DNA from: Thermohalobaculum sp963700775
Lineage (GTDB): Bacteria > Pseudomonadota > Alphaproteobacteria > Rhodobacterales > Rhodobacteraceae
Assembly: GCA_963700775.1 (NCBI GenBank)
Contig: CAVOYU010000006.1
Span: 594,026 to 658,025 of the forward strand
Direction of reading: 5' to 3'
Length of the DNA stretch: 64,000 nucleotides
Each line of letters starts with the position of its first letter. Position 1 is the stretch's first letter. The translations under genes were made by a program, and so were the position numbers. The notes below the pieces were generated by a model. That model searched no databases, was not told the origin of the DNA, and saw nothing but the letters and a program-made list of their open reading frames with translations. Below, in pieces: positions 36,351-44,279 of this stretch.

Positions 36351-36613
36351 TATGAGTGAATCGTTGGGGATTCCCATTTCGGCATCGAGGTGATTCAAGC
36401 TGCATGCTGGAGGAGGCCGCCTGAACGCATCAGATCAACCCAAGGACCCTACTTTCCCGCGGATGCGAAATGGGTCTCAGGTCAATCGGATCAACCTCGC
36501 TGCCGAGAACAGTATTCGCACTCCGTTTACGTTCAAGTCGCCCGAACATTGGCATCGGGTGCCCACGAGGCTTGATACGCGCGGAGAACGGCCGCAGGGT
36601 CAAAGGAAATCCG

Positions 36614-37699
36614 CTATCGTTCAGGCTCTCCTGAGCCGCGGAAGCGTATTGGCGGCATACCTGTCCAGCGCCGCATAGCCCGGGTAAGCGAAGCCTGGCG
36701 CGAATAGCCTACGTGTGCAGCCACGCTCGCAACTTTCTCCTTACCTTCCGCAAGGCGTCTCATCGCTGCGTTTCGACGCGCACTATCAAGCAGTCTGGAG
36801 AAGGATGATCCCTCCTCCAGCAAACGCCGCTGTAGTGACCGACTACTCATGCCAGAGGCCAATGCGAGATCTGCGATCGTCGGGAGTCCATCGTCGAGCA
36901 TTGAGGTGAGTGTGATTGAGACCGAATCTGACAAGGTCCCGTCGCCACGAAGCGGCGTGATGTCCATTGGCTCCATCTGCTGGCTTCTATCCCTTGCGAC
37001 GACGGGAAACCTGCGATCGGCAACCTCCTGATTGACGATGATCTCGAGAGCGTGCCCCGGTAGTGACGCCACAGAGGGACCGAACCAGCGATCGAGGTGC
37101 GCAATACCATGCTCCGGATGCGGGGGTAACTTGACATCCGCAAGGCTCGGCGCTGCCACACCTGTTGCGGTACAGAGCCGATCGGCCATTGCAGCCGCAT
37201 ATTGAAAGAGAAGGTGCTCGGCTGCAGGATTAAAAGCCACGGAATAAGAATGCCTCACTACCAGCGTCCCCCCGTTGCGGCTAACTGAAAGATTCTCGTG
37301 CGAGCAGAACAGCGGCAACGATGCGGAGATTCGCTCTAGCGCTTCGGCCGGGGTCCGGGAGCCGAGAGCCAGCCGGCCGAGCAGAGCCAGTTCCAGCAGG
37401 CTCGCGGACGAAACAATCTTGCAGCAGACATCGGGACCACCAAGGCATTCGAGCGCTTCGACGAGTCTTGCCACGTGCAGGAGCGGAACCGGGCGAAGAG
37501 GGTTCTCGAGGGGGGAGACCGGCAGACCTGCGTTGCGAAGGTAAGCTTCCGGCGATCGGCCCTGTTCGTGCAGCCAGCGTATAGCCGGAACGAGCGACAT
37601 TGCCCGGATCAATGGAACGGTACGCGCCAAGGGCCCTCTGCAGCTGAAATCCCGAACATCTGACAGTATCTCTTCTGTCACGAAGAATTTGGCGCGCAA
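36614..37699 (-). CDS. AraC-family transcriptional regulator
   Basis: 361 residues. The N-terminal domain (about 30-220: LVPAIRWLHEQGRSPEAYL ... EIIVNQEVADRRFPVV) is of the 'arabinose-binding domain of AraC-type regulators' class seen in OruR and ArgR-like proteins. The C-terminal double HTH is TIADLALASGMSSRSLQRRL and VASVAAHVGYSRQASLTRAM. The first start (37699) is used, but Met35 (MSLVPAIRW) would also fit. Divergent from the DUF3604 gene across 151 bases, hence its probable regulator. Confidence 0.88.
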   Translation of the reverse strand: MRAKFFVTEEILSDVRDFSCRGPLARTVPLIRAMSLVPAIRWLHEQGRSPEAYLRNAGLPVSPLENPLRPVPLLHVARLVEALECLGGPDVCCKIVSSASLLELALLGRLALGSRTPAEALERISASLPLFCSHENLSVSRNGGTLVVRHSYSVAFNPAAEHLLFQYAAAMADRLCTATGVAAPSLADVKLPPHPEHGIAHLDRWFGPSVASLPGHALEIIVNQEVADRRFPVVARDRSQQMEPMDITPLRGDGTLSDSVSITLTSMLDDGLPTIADLALASGMSSRSLQRRLLEEGSSFSRLLDSARRNAAMRRLAEGKEKVASVAAHVGYSRQASLTRAMRRWTGMPPIRFRGSGEPER

Positions 37700-37850
37700 A
37701 GAGAAATCGCCTCGTCAAAAAAATGCTGTATGAAGCGTATAGGCGGCTGTTTGCCGGGGTGCGATCGAGGTGAAAGCCCGAGGGGTTCCCGCAGAATAAC
37801 GGGGGCCCGGGCCACGTTACGATGCCCGATGCCGAAGGAGTAGAGAGAGC

Positions 37851-40055
37851 ATGGTCGTTCTGAAGGTGATGGCACCTTTCGTTCTCGCGCTCAGCGCGTC
37901 GGCGGCACTCGCGCAGACGAATCCCGTGCGCAATGTCTATTTTGGCGAAACGCATCTCCACACGAGCTGGTCGTTCGACGCGTTCGCCTTCGGCAACACC
38001 ATGACCGGGCCGGAGACCTTCTACCAGTATGCGATCGGACGGTCGGTCCCGCACCCGGGTGGCTACGAGGTAAGGATTACCAAGCCGCTCGACTGGGGCG
38101 CGGTTACCGAGCATTCGGAATACATGGGCATGATCCAGGAGGCGAGCGACCCGGAATCTCCGTTGCGGAAAAATTCGCCAATCCTGGCCAGGGCGCTGGA
38201 AGCTGGCGCACAGGCAGATCCGATGCTTGCCTTCAAGGCCTTGTCGGCCACGATCGCCAAGGGTCTCGCGATCAAGGAGCTCACGGACCCCAAGGTGGTC
38301 TCCCCGGTCTGGCAGCGCATCGTCGACATTGCAGACAAATATTATGAGCCTGGGAAGTTCACGACATTTGCCGCATATGAGTGGACCTCCACCCCGAACG
38401 CCAAGAACATGCACCGCAACATATTCTTCGTCGACTCCAAGAAGGTGCCGCAGGTGCCGTTCACACCCCTGGACTCGACGGATCCACGCGACCTCTGGAC
38501 CTGGATGGATGCCCAGCGCGCAGCGGGAAACGAGGCCCTGGCGATCTCGCACAACGCAAACCTGAGCGACGGATTGATGTTCCCGACCGAGGTTGATCTC
38601 ACCGGCCGGCCAATCGACCAGGCATGGGCAGAAGCCCGGCTGCGTAACGAGCCCTTGACCGAGATGAAGCAGGTAAAAGGCCAGTCGGAGACGACACCGG
38701 GTCTTTCTCCCAATGACGAATTCGCGAATTACGAGATCTTCGTCTGGCAATTGCTGGGCGCGAAGGGTCCGCCACAGGAGCATGGCAGCTACGTACGACA
38801 GGCCTACAGGGACGGCGTGGCAATGGAGCAGGCGCGCGGGTTTAACCCCTACAAGTTCGGCGTGGTGAGCGGTTCCGACTCCCATGTCAGCGTGGCGCCC
38901 TACCGCCAGGAAAACTTCTTCGGCGTGCACGGGACGGTCGACGACACACCGGAAAAGCGCATTGACGGCGCCACTGTGCTGGGTCTCAACAGCCTCTGGG
39001 TGACGCCCGCGGGCCTGAGCGCGGTGTGGTCGGAAGAAAACACGCGCGAATCGATCTTCGCTGCGATGAAGCGAAAGGAAACCTACTCCACGACCGGCGT
39101 TCGAATCCCATTGCGGTTCTTCGGTGGTTGGGATTTCGACGCTGCTCTGCTGCAGGAAAGAGACTGGATCAAGACTGCCTACGCGAGCGGCGTGCCCATG
39201 GGAACAGACCTGCCACCGTCGACGACAAATTCGCCGTCCTTCATCGTCTGGGCGGTGAAGGATCCGGACAGCGCCAACCTCGACAGGATTCAGATAATCA
39301 AGGGCTGGAGCAAGAGCGGCCAGTCGTTCGAGAAGGTTTACGATGTCGCATGGGCGGGCGCGCGGACGCCCGATCCGGCGACCGGAAAGGTGCCGGCGAT
39401 CGGCTCGACAGTGGATCTCGTGCAGGCCACCTACACGAACACGATCGGTGCCGTGGAGTTGAAGACGGTTTGGACCGACCCGGACTTCGATCCGAGCCTG
39501 GATGCCTTTTACTACGCCCGAGTGCTGGAGATCCCGACACCGCGCTGGAGTACCATTCAAGCTGTGAAGCTTGGCCGGGTTCCGCCAAGTGGCGCAGGGT
39601 TCACACCTGTGATCCAAGAGCGCGCGTGGAGTTCGCCGATCTGGTACACGCCGAGCGCGGAGGTGCGCAAGGCTGCAAAGGTGGGCCTGACCGTCTCTGA
39701 ACTGGGGCAGCAAGGGGCAGTGGCGCTCACCGATGCGGAACTGAAAGATCTTGTCGTGGGCAAGACGGTCACCGTTCGCAACACGATTACGGGTCAACAA
39801 TACGAAATCCTCTACGGCATGGAGGGCTTGCGCCTGATCGTTGCAGTCGACGGGACGGAATCAAACCTCCGCGAGATGGGTGAGCTGCTGCATGGCGCGC
39901 AGGCCGGGTACGAGATCAGCGGCGGGCGCATCGTCACGGATATTGACGGGACGCCATTTGAGGTGACCATCTACAGACTCGGCGAACGGTACGTTGCCGC
40001 GCGCAGCAACGAGTTCGGTTTTGCCAACTATGAGGTCGTCGCCGTGCAGCAATGA
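37851..40055 (+). CDS. Exported DUF3604 protein, PHP-like metallohydrolase
   Basis: 734 residues with signal peptide LKVMAPFVLALSASAALAQ. The DUF3604 fold carries metal-site motifs reminiscent of PHP phosphoesterases: VYFGETHLHTSWSFDA, WGAVTEHSEYMGM, YEWTSTPNAKNMHRN, ALAISHNANLSDG and GVVSGSDSHVSVAPYRQENFFG. Late motifs RIPLRFFGGWDF and the RAWSSPIWYTP block are typical of the family. Predicted periplasmic hydrolase of unknown substrate. First gene downstream of the divergent AraC gene; 188 bases separate it from the barrel protein. Confidence 0.85.
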   Translation: MVVLKVMAPFVLALSASAALAQTNPVRNVYFGETHLHTSWSFDAFAFGNTMTGPETFYQYAIGRSVPHPGGYEVRITKPLDWGAVTEHSEYMGMIQEASDPESPLRKNSPILARALEAGAQADPMLAFKALSATIAKGLAIKELTDPKVVSPVWQRIVDIADKYYEPGKFTTFAAYEWTSTPNAKNMHRNIFFVDSKKVPQVPFTPLDSTDPRDLWTWMDAQRAAGNEALAISHNANLSDGLMFPTEVDLTGRPIDQAWAEARLRNEPLTEMKQVKGQSETTPGLSPNDEFANYEIFVWQLLGAKGPPQEHGSYVRQAYRDGVAMEQARGFNPYKFGVVSGSDSHVSVAPYRQENFFGVHGTVDDTPEKRIDGATVLGLNSLWVTPAGLSAVWSEENTRESIFAAMKRKETYSTTGVRIPLRFFGGWDFDAALLQERDWIKTAYASGVPMGTDLPPSTTNSPSFIVWAVKDPDSANLDRIQIIKGWSKSGQSFEKVYDVAWAGARTPDPATGKVPAIGSTVDLVQATYTNTIGAVELKTVWTDPDFDPSLDAFYYARVLEIPTPRWSTIQAVKLGRVPPSGAGFTPVIQERAWSSPIWYTPSAEVRKAAKVGLTVSELGQQGAVALTDAELKDLVVGKTVTVRNTITGQQYEILYGMEGLRLIVAVDGTESNLREMGELLHGAQAGYEISGGRIVTDIDGTPFEVTIYRLGERYVAARSNEFGFANYEVVAVQQ

Positions 40056-40243
40056 CAGCACAGAAAGAAGCATTGCGGACTTGTTCGGCGCTGCGACGCG
40101 ATGGTCCGGAGCGAAAATCTGATTGCGGAGTAATCGCCCGCATCGCCTGCTTCCGGTCTCCGCTCGATGCCGCAGACAGGCGAGGGCACGGATGGCCAAA
40201 CCCAAAAAGTGGGATCACGGTGTCACCTAAGGAGGGCAAAGAA

Positions 40244-41035
40244 ATGATGGGGCTTCAACAGTTCGCCAAGCGGATCCGCTCCGTATGTCGTGGTGCCATC
40301 GCAGGGTTGGCGCTGGTTGCGGCTATAGGGTCATCGGATTATGCCCGCGCTGAGGAATGGAGCGGCAGCGCGACGCTCTATGGCTGGTTTACCTGGATGG
40401 ATATCGAGGGGACCCCTGACGACGGGACCGGATCGGTCGATGTATCGCTCAGCCTCAAGGACATCCTCGAGGCGCTCAAGTTCACCTTCATGGCTTCGGG
40501 TGACCTGCATTATGGCCGGATCGGCGTCCTGCAGGATTTCATCTATTCCGATCTCAGTTTTGATGGTCGGCTCAGCGGGCCCTTCGCTTCGAATGTGGAC
40601 ATCGACAACAAGATGCTGCTCTCGACCACGGCGCTCGGCTACCAGGTCTATGCCGAGGACGGCAAGCTGATCGAGCCCTTCGCCGGCGCCCGCTATGTCA
40701 GCACCAAGATGGACCTCAAGATCAAGGGCGGCGGTCCGCTCGGCAACAAGGTGAACGGGTTCGTCGATGTCGACTGGTGGGATCCGGTGATCGGGGTGCG
40801 GGGAAAGACGCCGTTGACCGAGAAGCTCGATGCCAGCGGCTTTGCGGATATCGGCGGCTTCGGCGCCGGGTCGAAGTTTACCTGGGAAATCTATGGCGGC
40901 CTCGACTACAACTTCACCGAGAGCCTGAGTACCAATGCGGGCTTCCGATACCTGTCGATCAACTACGAGGGCAGCGATGCCGACGTGAAACTGGAACTCT
41001 ATGGTCCGGTCCTCGGCCTGACGCTCCGGTTCTGA
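40244..41035 (+). CDS. Outer-membrane beta-barrel protein, function unknown
   Basis: 263 residues. AAGGAGGGCAAAGAA lies directly before the ATG at 40244. Signal peptide GAIAGLALVAAIGSSDYARA. The mature part alternates short amphipathic strands (WSGSATLYGWFTWMDI, LLSTTALGYQVYAEDGKLIEPFAGARYV, WEIYGGLDYNFTESLSTNAGFRYLSINY) and ends in LGLTLRF, with C-terminal Phe as needed for Bam-dependent insertion. Probably eight to ten strands. Forms a tight operon with the DUF2092 gene. Confidence 0.8.
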   Translation: MMGLQQFAKRIRSVCRGAIAGLALVAAIGSSDYARAEEWSGSATLYGWFTWMDIEGTPDDGTGSVDVSLSLKDILEALKFTFMASGDLHYGRIGVLQDFIYSDLSFDGRLSGPFASNVDIDNKMLLSTTALGYQVYAEDGKLIEPFAGARYVSTKMDLKIKGGGPLGNKVNGFVDVDWWDPVIGVRGKTPLTEKLDASGFADIGGFGAGSKFTWEIYGGLDYNFTESLSTNAGFRYLSINYEGSDADVKLELYGPVLGLTLRF

Positions 41036-41057
41036 CGCATATTTTTGGGGGGTAAAG

Positions 41058-41870
41058 ATGAGAACGTGGAGAATGGCGTTTCGTGCGCCGACGAAGTTCA
41101 CGTGGCGGAGGCGTATTGTTGCGTCGGTGCTCTTTCTGCTCGCAACCGGCCCGGCGACGAGCGCGGCCGAAGACGACAGCATGGCGATCCTCAAGTCGAT
41201 GGCCGACTACCTTGGCGCCCTGCAGACAATCTCGTTCAGCTTCGACAGCGACATCGAGGTGATTACGCCGCAGATGGAGAAGATCCAGTTCACCAGTTCC
41301 GGTGAGGCGCTGCTGAGCCGTCCGGACAAGCTGCGCGCGCACCGTGCCGGCGGCTACTCGGACGTCGAGATGGTGTTCGACGGCAAGACAATCAGCATTC
41401 TCGATCGGGGCGGGAACGGCTATGCGCAGATCGAGGCCGAGGGAACAGTGGACCAGCTGATCGGATCACTGCGTGCCGGTCATGGAGTGGCCATGCCTGG
41501 GGCGGACCTGCTGCTGAGTAACGTTTACGATGCACTCTCGGTCGACGTGATGGAGGCCAAGCACATTGGGCTTGGCGTCGTGAACGGGCGCGAGTGTGAG
41601 CACCTTGCCTTCCGCAACTTCGACACCGATTGGCAGATCTGGATTGCCACCGGCGATGAGCCGATGCCTTGCAAGATGGTGATCACCAGCAAGACCATCA
41701 ACGGCGCGCCGCAATACACGGTGCGCATTACATCATGGGAGACAGGCGTTGAGGTGGCCGCGGATGCCTTCGCTTTCACTCCGCCGGCGGGCGCGGCTAC
41801 TCTCGATCCGAACGCGCTGATCCATCTCGACGAACTGCCGCCGCCAGCGGCCGAGGGAGGCAACCAATGA
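41058..41870 (+). CDS. DUF2092 periplasmic protein, LolA-like fold candidate
   Basis: 270 residues, preceded by GGGGGGTAAAG. Basic N-terminus then signal IVASVLFLLATGPATSAA. DUF2092 pattern: ILKSMADYLGALQTISFSF, EKIQFTSSGEALLSRPDKLRAHRAG, MVFDGKTISILDRGGNGYAQIEA, HLAFRNFDTDWQIWIATGDEP, VRITSWETG. The arrangement is that of LolA/LolB-like half-barrels, which bind lipids, though no DUF2092 role is established that I know of. Overlaps the Gly-rich gene by four bases. Confidence 0.85.
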   Translation: MRTWRMAFRAPTKFTWRRRIVASVLFLLATGPATSAAEDDSMAILKSMADYLGALQTISFSFDSDIEVITPQMEKIQFTSSGEALLSRPDKLRAHRAGGYSDVEMVFDGKTISILDRGGNGYAQIEAEGTVDQLIGSLRAGHGVAMPGADLLLSNVYDALSVDVMEAKHIGLGVVNGRECEHLAFRNFDTDWQIWIATGDEPMPCKMVITSKTINGAPQYTVRITSWETGVEVAADAFAFTPPAGAATLDPNALIHLDELPPPAAEGGNQ

Positions 41871-42199
41871 CCCGCATTCTCCGCTACATGTTAGCCTTCG
41901 GTCTGGCGATCACTGGCCTTTCCTGGAACGGCGAGATCTTGCCGCCCGACGATCGGGGGCTCAGTTCGACCGCCGAAGCCCTGGTCGGCCGGCCACTGAC
42001 GCCAGTGAGTTATGCCGGTGTCGCCAGGCGGACGACGGCCCGTGTCGTGACCCCGGGCGTCGGCTATGGTGGCGTCGGCGGACCGGCCTCGGGGGTCGGC
42101 GTGTTGCCCGGGGCGGGCGCCGGCCAGGCCGGGGTCGGCTACAGCGGTGGCGTCGGCGTGAACCTCGGCGGGCCTGTCAACCGGGTTGGCGTCCGTTGA
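41867..42199 (+). CDS. Small exported Gly/Val-rich protein
   Basis: 110 residues. Signal-like LAFGLAITGLSWNG, then a low-complexity tail with repeats of GVGYGGVGG, GVGVLPGAGAG and GVGYSGGVGVNLGG (about 63-104). Its ATG overlaps the DUF2092 stop (ATGA), so it is coupled to it. Such Gly-rich tails resemble secreted or surface-associated linker peptides. No known family. Confidence 0.7.
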   Translation: MTRILRYMLAFGLAITGLSWNGEILPPDDRGLSSTAEALVGRPLTPVSYAGVARRTTARVVTPGVGYGGVGGPASGVGVLPGAGAGQAGVGYSGGVGVNLGGPVNRVGVR

Positions 42200-42398
42200 C
42201 CACATCCGATTAAACGGCGCGACCAGTGTGGCAGGCCGCGCTAGCGTACCCGTACGATCGATGGAAGAAATCGCTGTCCAGACGCCCGGAGGTTTGGCAA
42301 GACGCTCACGGGTCGGAGCAAAGACGTCAATCGAAGGGTAATCGCGAACTGAACGCGCGTTGTCTCCGTGCACCTGAAACCCAAGTAGGAAAAGAGTC

Positions 42399-42797
42399 AT
42401 GAGGAAATTTGTGATCGCGATTTCCATCCTTGCACTGCCGGTAGCGGCGATGGCCGGCAGTGCCGACGGCATATGGGCAACCGAAAAGAACAAGGATGGC
42501 GGTTACCTGGAGGTCACGATCGCGCCATGCGCTTCGGACGCCTCACTGACATGCGGCAAGATCAGCCGGGCCTTCAACAGCGAGGGCGAGGATCCGGCCT
42601 ATCCAAATCTCGGCAAGAGCATCATCGAGGGCATGAAGCACGACGGAAGCGAGGCCTACTCGGGTGGAACGGTCTGGGATCCGGAGAACAACAAGACATA
42701 CACTTCTAAGATGACCGTGAAGGGCGATGACCTGGACGTCGAAGGCTGCATTTCAATTTTCTGTCAGGGCCAGGACTGGAAGCGTGTCAAACCTTAA
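42399..42797 (+). CDS. DUF2147 exported protein
   Basis: 132 residues. Signal FVIAISILALPVAAMAG; mature part begins SADGIWATEKNKDGGYLEV and follows DUF2147 through KHDGSEAYSGGTVWDPENNK, YTSKMTVKGDDLDVEGC and GQDWKRV. Two Cys pairs are visible (CASDASLTC, GCISIFC), suggesting disulphides. DUF2147 is a lipocalin-like beta fold; ligand unknown. The 199-base gap before it shows no gene. Confidence 0.85.
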   Translation: MRKFVIAISILALPVAAMAGSADGIWATEKNKDGGYLEVTIAPCASDASLTCGKISRAFNSEGEDPAYPNLGKSIIEGMKHDGSEAYSGGTVWDPENNKTYTSKMTVKGDDLDVEGCISIFCQGQDWKRVKP

Positions 42798-42886
42798 TAA
42801 GACGAGGCCGATCAACTGCCGTAGCGTTGTCGGGCTGCGTCTGAAATTGCCTCTGGATAGAGCTCGGCACGTCGGGGAGAGATCAA

Positions 42887-44149
42887 ATGACTAAACGGCT
42901 TCTGAGTACGCTGAGCGAGTATTATTATTTTGCACGCTCCCCTGGTTTGCGAATGCCTCGCTGTTTCGGTGCGAGCGCCTTCTGGCTGGCTTTGGTTGTA
43001 TGCGCTACGCTGCAAGCCTGTTCATCACCGACCCGCCTTTCTGCCGTGCCCAATGATCTTCAGGCCGAGGCGGTGGTCGCTGGCATGCCGGGCATCCGGT
43101 ACTGGCAGAAAGAAGACATCCCTGTCTTGCAGCAGGACGGCATCGCGTCCTACAGGCGCGAGGCTGCGCTCCTTGCCGCGGCGGGGCATACCGGCCCTCT
43201 TCCCACCGCGAACTTCCTGGCGATCTCCGGCGGTGGCGAGGACGGGGCCTTCGGGGCCGGGCTGCTGGTCGGCTGGAGCGCGGCCGGAACGCGGCCGGAA
43301 TTCAAGATGGTGACAGGGATCAGCACCGGCGCCCTGAGTGCCCCCTTCGCCTTTCTCGGACCTGACTATGATGCGCAGCTGAAGGAGGTCTACACCGGCA
43401 TCAGCGCGAAGGACGTGCTGAAGAAGCGCGGCATCACCGCGGCGATCTTCGATGACGCGCTGACCGACAACGCGCCGCTCCGCAAGCTGGTGGCGCATTA
43501 CGTGACCGAGGACATGCTGAAGGCGATCGCCGCCGAGGACGAGAAGGGCCGGGTCCTGCTGATCGGTACGACGAACCTCGATGCCCGGCGGCCGGTGGTC
43601 TGGAACGTGACCAAGATCGCCGCCCATGGCGGACCGGAGGCTCTCGAACTCGTCCGTGATCTCCTCGTTGCCTCCGCCGCGATCCCCGCTGCCTTCCCGC
43701 CGACGATGATCGACGTGGACGTGAACGGGCAGGCCTACCAGGAAATGCATGTCGACGGCGGCGCGAGTGCGCAGGTCTTCGTCTATCCGACCTCGCTGCA
43801 TGTCGCTCAGCTCTCGAAGCAGGAGCATGTCACCCGCGAACGGCGCGCCTATGTCATCCGCAATTCGCGCCTCGATCCGGACTGGGCCGACACCAAGCGC
43901 CAGACCATGAGCATCGCCCAGAGGTCCGTCTCCGCCCTGATCCAGAACCAGGGCGTGGGCGATCTCTACCGGATCTATGCCCAGACCGAACGTGATGGCG
44001 TCGACTTCAACCTGGCCTACATCCCGGCCAGCTTCGACGTGCCCCTGACCGAGCCGTTCGAGCAGCACTACATGCGCGAGCTGTTCGCGCTCGGATATGA
44101 GCTCGCCAAGTTTGGCTACCATTGGGAGAAGGTACCGCCGGGGTATTGA
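42887..44149 (+). CDS. Patatin-like phospholipase, lipoprotein
   Basis: 420 residues. Signal anchor FWLALVVCATLQAC with the lipobox Cys at about 45, so probably membrane-anchored. Patatin motifs: SGGGEDGAFGAGLLVGW (oxyanion loop, 114-130), GISTG with nucleophile Ser146, and DGG at 290-292, forming the Ser-Asp dyad. Start at 42887 is supported by GGGGAGAG; Met23 would shorten the N-region to a more usual lipoprotein signal. Expected to act on phospholipids or other acyl esters at the envelope. Confidence 0.88.
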   Translation: MTKRLLSTLSEYYYFARSPGLRMPRCFGASAFWLALVVCATLQACSSPTRLSAVPNDLQAEAVVAGMPGIRYWQKEDIPVLQQDGIASYRREAALLAAAGHTGPLPTANFLAISGGGEDGAFGAGLLVGWSAAGTRPEFKMVTGISTGALSAPFAFLGPDYDAQLKEVYTGISAKDVLKKRGITAAIFDDALTDNAPLRKLVAHYVTEDMLKAIAAEDEKGRVLLIGTTNLDARRPVVWNVTKIAAHGGPEALELVRDLLVASAAIPAAFPPTMIDVDVNGQAYQEMHVDGGASAQVFVYPTSLHVAQLSKQEHVTRERRAYVIRNSRLDPDWADTKRQTMSIAQRSVSALIQNQGVGDLYRIYAQTERDGVDFNLAYIPASFDVPLTEPFEQHYMRELFALGYELAKFGYHWEKVPPGY

Positions 44150-44154
44150 TGCTT

Positions 44155-44279
44155 TGCGCCGCTGTTCGAGGAGATCTATGGCTCGACCCTGGAGGGGTGT
44201 GGCTCGCTGAAACTCTATCTGCTGCGCGACTTCGCTCGACTCGGTCGCAACAACCTGACAGTGCGGAGTACCAAGACTG
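44155..44279 (+). pseudogene. Unidentified coding remnant
   Basis: Between the patatin stop and the MscS start a frame reads FAPLFEEIYGSTLEGCGSLK then LYLLRDFARLGRNN without a start or a clear end. It has protein-like composition but I do not recognise the family. It could be the tail of a lost gene. Confidence 0.35.
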
